Source of the DNA: an uncultured Corynebacterium sp.
GTDB taxonomy: Bacteria; Actinomycetota; Actinomycetes; Mycobacteriales; Mycobacteriaceae
Length of the DNA stretch: 5,118 nucleotides
Direction: 5' to 3'
Assembly: GCF_902489365.1 (NCBI RefSeq)
Contig: NZ_CABTZR010000118.1
Location: 1-5,118, forward strand
Shown: one piece after another, positions 1 to 4,470 of the stretch
Layout: the number at the start of each line of letters is the position of its first letter
Numbering within the stretch: the stretch's first letter is position 1
Position numbers and translations under genes: made by a program
Notes under the pieces: model-generated
What the model saw: only the letters and a program-made list of their open reading frames with translations
Database searches by the model: none
What the model was told of the DNA's origin: nothing

Positions 1-621
1 ATCCACCCATTCCCGGATGGGAATGGGCGCGTGGGACGAGCCATGATTCACGCACTTTTGCAGCGCAGAGGGCTCACCGATGCTGCGGTTCTCCCTGTCA
101 GTATGGTGCTGGCAACGCTCGGTGACCGTTACGTCGACGGACTCACGAAATTCCGCGAGGGTGACGTGCTGGCATGGATCTCTTTCTTCGTCGAGGCTGC
201 ACAAGTCGCCACCACCAAAGCAGCTGAACTTGCGGATAGCGTCGCCGCCCTAGAAGCAGAATGGATGGACAAGGTAAATCACCACCGCACTGCGCAAGGA
301 AGCAAGCGCGCATTGAAATCAAATTCGACGGAGTTCCAACTGCTCAAGAAGCTTCCTGCTATGCCTTTGGTCACGGTGTCCATCGTGAAGTCCGAGCTGG
401 GGATTTCATCGACAAGCACGGCCCGAGATTCTCTCGATTCACTCACCGACGCTGGCATTCTACGTAAGAAAGTCATCGGTGCGGGCGGGCTTCTCGGTTA
501 CTTCGCTGACGATGTTTTCATGCTGGTCGACGATGCTGAACGCCAACTCGCCTCGACGCAGTTTAATACTCAGCTTTCACCTCCGACCGGCCGAGCAGTT
601 CCAGCCCTTCGCGATAAATAA
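1..621 (+). CDS. Fic-family protein (putative AMP-transferase), C-terminal part, 5' end outside window
   Basis: The frame is open from base 1 and gives 206 residues ending at TAA 619-621. Residues 2-13 read HPFPDGNGRVGR, a full match to the Fic signature HxFx(D/E)GNGRxxR, with catalytic His2, metal-binding Asp6 and phosphate-binding Arg10 and Arg13 all present. The enzyme is therefore probably competent. Fic proteins usually transfer AMP from ATP to Ser/Thr/Tyr of a target protein. After the Fic core (to about residue 65) comes a helical stretch. Residues about 110-165 (LLKKLPAMPLVTVSIVKSEL, then an STSTARDSLDSL helix and GILRKK) look like the winged-helix tail common in long Fic proteins, which suggests DNA binding or autoregulation. 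The N-terminal region, including any inhibitory helix, is outside the window, so the regulatory class cannot be read. A GTG at 31 is in frame but lies inside the catalytic motif and is not a start. The gene is convergent with rtcB. Target unknown. Confidence 0.9.
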   Translation: MHPFPDGNGRVGRAMIHALLQRRGLTDAAVLPVSMVLATLGDRYVDGLTKFREGDVLAWISFFVEAAQVATTKAAELADSVAALEAEWMDKVNHHRTAQGSKRALKSNSTEFQLLKKLPAMPLVTVSIVKSELGISSTSTARDSLDSLTDAGILRKKVIGAGGLLGYFADDVFMLVDDAERQLASTQFNTQLSPPTGRAVPALRDK

Positions 622-668
622 GCAGTAATCAATAGTGGTCACGCACTTCGTTTCCTTGCATAAGGCAA

Positions 669-690
669 AGCGTCGTGCTGATGCGACGCT
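669..690. repeat. Small inverted repeat between fic and rtcB
   Basis: AGCGTCG (669-675) and CGACGCT (684-690) are perfect 7-bp complements around an 8-nt loop. It lies 47 bases after the fic stop, but no T-run follows on the plus strand (the next bases are GCAGGAGGAGG), so it is not a convincing intrinsic terminator. It may be a 3'-end stabilising hairpin or chance in GC-rich sequence. Confidence 0.3.
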
Positions 691-716
691 GCAGGAGGAG
701 GGGGCGTCGGAAAGCT

Positions 717-746
717 CAAAAGAGACCGTCACTAAAAGTGACGGTC
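717..746 (-). terminator. Intrinsic terminator of rtcB
   Basis: A perfect 10-bp stem (GACCGTCACT 724-733 with AGTGACGGTC 737-746) closes on a 3-nt loop. Read on the minus strand it is followed at once by TCTCTTTTG (723-717), a U-rich tail. It begins 15 nt beyond the rtcB stop codon. On the plus strand the stem is followed by CCCATC with no T-run, so it should act mainly on rtcB transcripts rather than on fic. Confidence 0.85.
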
Positions 747-761
747 CCATCATGGCGCAGG

Positions 762-1922
762 TTAGGTGCCCTTGACGTTGAGGATCTGGCGCAGGGTGTG
801 CTTGACCTCGACGAGCTGGGCGGCATCGGCCATCACGCAGTCGATGTCCTTGTAGGCGTCCGGAATCTCATCGACGAACTCGGCGCCGGGACGGTAGACG
901 ATGCCTTCCATTCGTGCGGCAAGGTCCGCCTCGGTGAAGCGGGCCTTGGCCTGGGTGCGCGACATGACGCGACCCGCGCCGTGCGGCGCAGACTTGAGGC
1001 CCGGCGGGTAGCCCTTGCCTTCCACGACGTAGCTAGTGGTGCCCATCGAGCCGGGGATGAGGCCGAGGTCGCCTTCGTCCGCCTTGATGGCGCCCTTACG
1101 CGTGAGCCACACGTTCTTACCGTAGTGGTTCTCGCGCTGGGTGTAGTTGTGGTGGCAATTGATGCGCTCGAGCTCGAGGGTCTCGCGATCCGCGCCGGAC
1201 CAGGTGGCGACGCAGTCGAGGAAGCGGTCCATCATCTCATCGCGGTTGAGCAGCGCAAAGTGCTGTGCCCAGTGGAGATCCGCAATGTAGGAGTCGAACT
1301 CTTCCGTGCCCTCGACGAGGTAGGCCAGGTCCTTGTCCGCGAGCTGGATCCAATGCTTCTCGCAGTGGCGCTGCGCGGCCTTGATGTGTTTCTGGGCAAT
1401 CTTGTTGCCCACGCCGCGCGAGCCAGAATGCAGGAACAGCCAGACGCGGTCCTCTTCGTCGAGACACAGCTCGATGAAGTGGTTGCCACCGCCCAAGCTG
1501 CCCAGCTGCTGACGCCAGTTTTTGGAGTGGCCGAGATCCACGCCGGTGTCCTGGGCCAGCTGCGCGAGCTCACGCGTACGAGCCTCGGTGCGCGGGTCCA
1601 TGATCCAACCGTTGTAATTGCCGGGCGAGAGCGGAATGGAGTCTTCGACTGCGGTGCGCAGGTCCTCGAGCGCGAAGTCCTGGATATCCGCGTGCGTGAG
1701 GTGGGTCCGCACGGCAATCATGCCGCAGCCGATGTCCACGCCGACGGCCGCCGGGATGACGGCACGCAGCGTGCCGAAGACGGTGCCGACCGAGGAGCCC
1801 TTGCCAAAGTGGGCATCAGGCATGAGCGCCACGTGTGGGTAGACGAAGGGCAGGTCAGCGACGAGTTGTGCCTGCGCCACCGTCTTGTCTTCAACAATGG
1901 AGGCGAAGTTGTGCAGGCGCAT
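762..1922 (-). CDS. rtcB: RtcB RNA-splicing ligase (3'-phosphate / 5'-hydroxyl RNA ligase)
   Basis: 386 residues. RtcB uses GTP and Mn2+ to join RNA ends carrying 2',3'-cyclic phosphate or 3'-phosphate to 5'-OH ends, in tRNA splicing or repair of cleaved tRNA and rRNA, in the cytoplasm. All hallmark residues are visible: VDIGCG with Asp63 and Cys66; GGGNHF with His148; HSGSRGVG with His165 (17 residues later, as in the E. coli enzyme); NCHHNYT with His257/258; and the guanylated histidine in PHGAGRVMSR, His314. MPDAHFGKG (34-42) is also typical. Length is close to the E. coli enzyme (408 aa). I place the start at ATG 1922, because family similarity begins at MRLHNFAS and GAGAAAGG lies 7 nt upstream. 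The same frame stays open upstream to a TTG at 2066, but those 48 residues look non-coding and coincide with a structured leader. No RtcA or archease gene is in the window. The 476-codon open frame on the opposite strand is a shadow. Confidence 0.95.
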   Translation of the reverse strand: MRLHNFASIVEDKTVAQAQLVADLPFVYPHVALMPDAHFGKGSSVGTVFGTLRAVIPAAVGVDIGCGMIAVRTHLTHADIQDFALEDLRTAVEDSIPLSPGNYNGWIMDPRTEARTRELAQLAQDTGVDLGHSKNWRQQLGSLGGGNHFIELCLDEEDRVWLFLHSGSRGVGNKIAQKHIKAAQRHCEKHWIQLADKDLAYLVEGTEEFDSYIADLHWAQHFALLNRDEMMDRFLDCVATWSGADRETLELERINCHHNYTQRENHYGKNVWLTRKGAIKADEGDLGLIPGSMGTTSYVVEGKGYPPGLKSAPHGAGRVMSRTQAKARFTEADLAARMEGIVYRPGAEFVDEIPDAYKDIDCVMADAAQLVEVKHTLRQILNVKGT

Positions 1923-1929
1923 AAGAGAG

Positions 1930-1968
1930 CCTTTCTCTGCGTTTACGTAACGCAGTTCGTGAGAAAGG
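1930..1968 (-). promoter_or_regulatory. Hairpin sequestering the rtcB Shine-Dalgarno
   Basis: In the minus-strand RNA, CCUUUCUC (1968-1961) pairs perfectly with GAGAAAGG (1937-1930), the rtcB ribosome binding site. Stacked directly on it, UGCGUU (1954-1949) pairs with AACGCA (1943-1938) around a 5-nt loop. The result is a 14-bp hairpin with a 6-nt bulge (ACGAAC) on the 5' side. The site sits 7 nt before ATG 1922, at ideal spacing. As drawn, the RBS is fully paired, so translation should be low unless the helix is opened. The core (TTACGTAA within TGCG...CGCA) is also a DNA palindrome, so a protein operator is an alternative reading. Confidence 0.6.
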
Positions 1969-1980
1969 GCCTGCTTGGGC

Positions 1981-2073
1981 GGCTGACTTGTGAGTTGTGC
2001 GCGCGGGTCGCGCGGCTGGCACCAACGTCCGGGATAAGCAGGGCCGCTTTCCCGGGAAATGGTCAAGTCAGCC
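1981..2073 (-). promoter_or_regulatory. Structured rtcB leader domain closed by a perfect 10-bp helix
   Basis: GGCTGACTTG occurs at 1981-1990 and its exact reverse complement at 2064-2073. In the minus-strand RNA these close a 73-nt domain. Inside, in order, I can draw: GGGAAAGC pairing with GCUUAUCCC (one bulged A, 6-nt loop); a short CGUUG/CAGCCG-type hairpin; and CGCGCG-ACC-CGCGCG. The result is a cloverleaf-like multibranch fold between the small ORF stop (2076) and the RBS hairpin. It lacks tRNA signature bases such as the TTCGA of the T-loop, so it is not called as a tRNA. The internal arms are GC-rich and could partly be chance; the outer helix has mixed composition and is harder to dismiss. 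I recognise no known riboswitch family. Confidence 0.5.
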
Positions 2074-2075
2074 TA

Positions 2076-2129
2076 TTAGAAGAGTTGCTTAAAGAAGCGT
2101 CCTAGCGGCTGATTGTTATGGGTCATCAT
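2076..2129 (-). CDS. 17-residue small ORF, candidate leader peptide of rtcB
   Basis: ATG 2129-2127 is preceded, after 9 nt, by AAAGGAGG (2146-2139), the best ribosome binding site in the window. The product reads MMTHNNQPLGRFFKQLF and ends at TAA 2078-2076, two bases before the 10-bp helix of the rtcB leader. Codons 5-8 (Asn-Asn-Gln-Pro) contain CAATCAGCC (2115-2107). This can pair with GGCUGACUUG (2073-2064), nine pairs with one bulged C, in competition with the helix that closes the leader domain. The peptide has no run of one amino acid of the classical attenuator kind; two Asn and three Phe are noted. The start overlaps, as ATGA, the stop of another small open frame. It could instead be a functional microprotein or chance, but the strong RBS and position favour translation. 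Confidence 0.5.
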   Translation of the reverse strand: MMTHNNQPLGRFFKQLF

Positions 2130-2284
2130 CGCGGTTCGCCTCCTTTAGCTTTCTCGTTCTTCTTTCGGGCTGTTAGTGCTGCGTGTGAACCTACACGATG
2201 TACGCGATTTCTACAAGCAATTAATGATGCAAGGAAATTCACCCAGCCACGAAAACTTGACACCGTCCATTCAACCGCATTCAC
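2126..2284 (-). CDS. Possible small ORF of unknown function upstream of the leader peptide
   Basis: An open frame of 52 codons from GTG 2284 ends at TGA 2128-2126, overlapping the next ORF's ATG by four bases (ATGA), an arrangement typical of translational coupling. The product begins MNAVEWTVSS, has a short hydrophobic stretch (WVNFLASLIA, residues 14-23) and a basic, charged tail (ARKKNEKAKGGEPR). A second in-frame GTG would give 46 residues. There is no good Shine-Dalgarno at either start, and I recognise no family. The opposite strand is also open here for about 60 codons, so coding on either strand is uncertain. The stretch is less GC-rich than the flanking genes. Confidence 0.22.
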   Translation of the reverse strand: MNAVEWTVSSFRGWVNFLASLIACRNRVHRVGSHAALTARKKNEKAKGGEPR

Positions 2285-2285
2285 T
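2257..2285 (+). promoter_or_regulatory. Candidate promoter pointing toward a nearby terminator
   Basis: A consensus -35 TTGACA (2257-2262) is followed after exactly 17 nt by TTCACT (2280-2285), a poor -10. If active, transcription would start near 2292 and reach the hairpin terminator at 2351-2390, giving a roughly 100-nt RNA with no clear coding frame. The weak -10 keeps confidence low. Confidence 0.2.
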
Positions 2286-2350
2286 GCCTGCTCATTTGTT
2301 CGTCCGTCTGGCGGGGTGTCGTGCGCCGTGACAAGCTTCGTTTAATCGTT

Positions 2351-2390
2351 CAGCCCGCCTCGCCCTAGTCGAGAGTGGGCTGGATCTTTA
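2351..2390 (+). terminator. Intrinsic terminator-like hairpin upstream of the fas remnant
   Basis: CAGCCC (2351-2356) pairs with GGGCTG (2377-2382). The stem continues through a G-T wobble, a C-G pair and CTCG/CGAG, with one bulged A and a 7-nt loop, followed by GATCTTTATCTTGGTT. The T-rich side is on the plus strand. No intact plus-strand gene ends here. It may terminate a short RNA or be left from a gene lost when the fas locus was rearranged. It would also shield the fas remnant from upstream transcription. Confidence 0.5.
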
Positions 2391-2414
2391 TCTTGGTTAT
2401 GCAGCAAGAGTGCA

Positions 2415-3068
2415 CTGGGCAAGGCCGACGTCGTGGTCGCCGGCGGCATCGACGAGCGCTTCATCTCCCGCGCCAACGACCCGAACGAGTCCGAGCTGCA
2501 CTCCATCCTGTGGCCGGCCATCGGGCGCGACGCGGATCAACCGATGTTTGTCATCTCCCAAAAGACGCTCACCGGCCACTCCAAAGCCGGCGCCGCGCTC
2601 TTCCAGACCGGCGGCATCATCGACGTCTTCCGCACGCACCGCATCCCGGCGAACGTGTCCCTGGACTGCGTCGACCCGCTCATCGCCCCGAAGGCGCCGA
2701 ACCTGGTGTGGCTGCACTCCCCGCTGGACCTCGGCTCTGCGGGCCACAGCGTGAAGGCAGCGGCACTGACCTCGCTGGGCTTCGGCCACGTCAGCGCGCT
2801 CATCGTCTACGCTCACCCGGGCGTATTCGAGCAGGCAGTGGCCCAGCAGCGCGGGGCGGTTGCCGCCACCTCGTGGCGTGAGCGTGCCGAGCAGCGCCTG
2901 CGTGCTGGCCGCGCCCATTTCGAGGCTGGCATGCTGGGCCGTGCACCGTTGTTTGAGGTCATCGAGGGCCGCCGCCTGCCGGCTCACAACGCCAAGGCTG
3001 CGGAAATCGCGATGCTTCTCGACGACTCCGCGCGCCTCACCGATGACGGCACCTACCCCTCCGCCTAA
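2415..3068 (+). pseudogene. fas: Remnant of type I fatty acid synthase (FAS-I), C-terminal ketoacyl-synthase end
   Basis: 217 codons, open and ending at TAA 3066-3068, carry the C-terminal end of actinobacterial FAS-I, a protein of about 3000 residues that makes long-chain acyl-CoA. Recognisable blocks are LGKADVVVAGGID, RFISRAND, NDPNESELH, FVISQKTLTGHSKAGAA (a catalytic His at codon 2577-2579), ANVSLDCVDP, TSLGFGHVSALIVYAHP and the terminal MLLDDSARL. All upstream domains and the active-site Cys are missing. From what I recall of the family, about 30 residues are absent between GGID and ERFISR, and about 100 between SRAND and PNES, the latter including the second catalytic His (KHDTST). Both gaps are in frame and fall at motifs (GID, AND) that occur on each side in full-length proteins. 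GTG 2433 is an in-frame start with no ribosome binding site. It is therefore a non-functional relic, though still clean in frame, which suggests recent loss. Confidence 0.85.
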
Positions 3069-3100
3069 GGCCGTCCCTTCAAAGAAGAAGGTCTAACAGT

Positions 3101-3146
3101 AAGCCGAGGACGTCCGCTCAGAAGCGGGCATCCTCGGCTTCTTTTC
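3101..3146 (+). terminator. Strong intrinsic terminator after the fas remnant
   Basis: AAGCCGAGGA (3101-3110) pairs perfectly with TCCTCGGCTT (3131-3140). The stem continues with a G-C pair, a wobble and CCGCT/AGCGG (3114-3118 / 3123-3127) around a CAGA loop, with one C-A mismatch. CTTTTC follows. It starts 32 bases after the stop of the fas remnant and is probably the original fas terminator, retained although the gene is gone. Confidence 0.88.
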
Positions 3147-3190
3147 TGCCTGCGCCCCTCGCCTCGGCCCTCCTCAATAAGCGCAGGCAG
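3146..3190. repeat. 10-bp perfect inverted repeat just after the terminator
   Basis: CTGCCTGCGC (3146-3155) and GCGCAGGCAG (3181-3190) are exact reverse complements separated by 25 nt. It starts where the terminator T-tract ends. On the minus strand the right arm leads into AAAAGAAG, so it is not a minus-strand terminator. Role unknown; it could be a second plus-strand hairpin or a binding site. Confidence 0.4.
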
Positions 3191-3306
3191 GACAAAACTG
3201 CGGGCCACCGCCGGGTAGCGGAAGAATCTGCGCAGTGACAGCGTTTGGGCAGTTAGGAGCGCTCCCCGGCTAGCTGCGTTCCCAGGTGCGGTAGCCATGC
3301 GGCGAT

Positions 3307-3312
3307 TATTAT
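3307..3312 (+). promoter_or_regulatory. Candidate -10 element for the DUF4352-like gene
   Basis: TATTAT (3307-3312) matches the TATAAT consensus at five of six positions and lies 38 bases before the ATG at 3350, implying a leader of about 30 nt. There is no good -35 at standard spacing, as is common in corynebacterial promoters. A weak Shine-Dalgarno, AAAGAAG (3337-3343), ends 6 nt before the start codon. Confidence 0.35.
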
Positions 3313-3349
3313 CGGGACTCATCTGACGCTCTCCTGAAAGAAGCTACTC

Positions 3350-4378
3350 ATGACCCAACCTCCGTATCCGCCGCACACTCCACCCCCAGGCCCCGGTCAG
3401 CAGAGGCCGCACCAGCACGGGGGTCCGCAGCAGAACCCCTATGCCAACCAGCCTTTCCCACCCTTAGGCACTCCCCATAACAATCCTGGCGGCGGCTACG
3501 GGGCTGCACAGCCCCAGCCAGAGCCACCTAAGAAAAAGTCCGTCGTTGGAATCATCGCCACGGTGCTCGCCGTACTGGGCACAATCATCGCCTGCATCCC
3601 CGGCATCTACATCGCAGGCTGGATCATGCTCCTCGTAGCGCTTATTACCGGTGCGGCCTCACTCTTCCTCAGCAACCAGTCAACTGCGTGGGGAGCAGTC
3701 GCTCTGATCATTACTATGGTGGGCAGCTTGATCGCCTCGGTAGTCTTTTTCTTCTTCATGGCCGCAAAATTCATCGGGTCTCTTCCGGACACTACGCAAA
3801 CTCCCGGAATATCAAGTTCTGTCGTGGGCACGACGGTACGACCTTGGGATGAGGAGGAGACGCTGGACAGCACGGACTCTCCCACCCCGACAGCGACGGA
3901 ATACTACAACAGCGTTCCTGACGAGAACGGCAACCAAGTCCTTGAGGAAGGCACACCCGGTTCGCGTTCTAACCCGCTACCGCTCAACACAACGCTGAAA
4001 GGACCGGAATGGCACGTTGATGTCAGCAACCTCAACTTCGATGGCACGGACGAAGTCATGGCGGCGGACCCTTCCTATAAGCAGCCAGACGAGGGGAAGA
4101 AATACCTGGTCTTTGATTTGACCTTGACGTACGTGGGCAGCGAGAACGACGCCGGCTCGGAAATGGCGTTCCTCTACTTTGGCCCGGGCCAGGAGTCGAA
4201 TGGGCAGCCCCTCATGTGGGATGTCAATGGGTTTATCGACGTAGACACTCCCTTCCAGCCGCAGGAGAAACGTACCGGCCGAGTGGCTGTCAGCGTGCCT
4301 GAGGACGGCGCGGAAGACGGCGCGTTCGGTATCGTCGTGCCGGGCACCGAGATTCCCTTCCACCTCGCTCTGAAGTAG
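3350..4378 (+). CDS. Pro/Gln-rich membrane protein with extracytoplasmic DUF4352-like domain
   Basis: 342 residues. Residues 1-60 are a low-complexity Pro/Gln/Gly/Asn-rich cytoplasmic tail, closed by PPKKKS, a positive-inside cue. Three hydrophobic segments follow at about 64-83, 86-107 and 113-140, the last containing VVFFFFMAAKF. Residues 145-200 are an acidic Ser/Thr/Pro linker. Residues about 203-342 form a beta-rich domain opening with GSRSNPLPLNTT and containing GKKYLVFDLTLTYVG, the pattern of DUF4352-like immunoglobulin-fold domains often found on actinobacterial surface proteins. With three segments the C-terminal domain should face outside. There is no lipobox, so it is anchored by the helices. 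Function unknown; this architecture is usually annotated as a DUF4352 or 'DUF4190-like plus DUF4352' protein. Start ATG 3350 has a weak RBS 6 nt upstream. It ends convergent with the YihY-family gene, with no clear terminator in the 92-base gap. Confidence 0.85.
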   Translation: MTQPPYPPHTPPPGPGQQRPHQHGGPQQNPYANQPFPPLGTPHNNPGGGYGAAQPQPEPPKKKSVVGIIATVLAVLGTIIACIPGIYIAGWIMLLVALITGAASLFLSNQSTAWGAVALIITMVGSLIASVVFFFFMAAKFIGSLPDTTQTPGISSSVVGTTVRPWDEEETLDSTDSPTPTATEYYNSVPDENGNQVLEEGTPGSRSNPLPLNTTLKGPEWHVDVSNLNFDGTDEVMAADPSYKQPDEGKKYLVFDLTLTYVGSENDAGSEMAFLYFGPGQESNGQPLMWDVNGFIDVDTPFQPQEKRTGRVAVSVPEDGAEDGAFGIVVPGTEIPFHLALK

Positions 4379-4470
4379 AGCTACGTCCCTGACGGGAGGC
4401 TCCGCACGTGCCCTATTCGCCGAACTTATCGCCGATCCGTGTGGGCGACGCGGGGGCAAGGTTGTGGCGG

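Noticed and set aside
1923..2066. 48-residue N-terminal extension of RtcB from TTG 2066
   Set aside because: Family similarity starts at MRLHNFAS with a well-spaced RBS. The extension has no recognisable similarity and coincides with inverted repeats.
1981..2073. tRNA gene
   Set aside because: The fold is cloverleaf-like, but the closing helix is 10 bp and there is no T-loop TTCGA or D-loop signature on either strand.
675..2105. 476-codon plus-strand open frame
   Set aside because: It lies antisense to rtcB and is a GC-rich shadow; the minus strand carries every RtcB catalytic motif.
2118..2345. 75-codon plus-strand frame
   Set aside because: Its start has no RBS, its composition is Cys/Phe/Ser-rich and unlike the neighbours, and it lies antisense to the small ORF with the strong RBS.
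2150..2400. Insertion-sequence end
   Set aside because: The lower GC and loss of fas suggested a mobile element, but I find no terminal inverted repeat, target duplication or transposase frame.
2397..2987. Minus-strand and other-frame ORFs across the fas remnant
   Set aside because: The plus-strand frame from 2415 carries clear FAS-I motifs, so the others are shadows.
4379..4470. Terminator between the two convergent genes
   Set aside because: Only short stems (for example TCCC/GGGA and the palindrome GCACGTGC at 4404-4411) are present, with no T-run on either strand.
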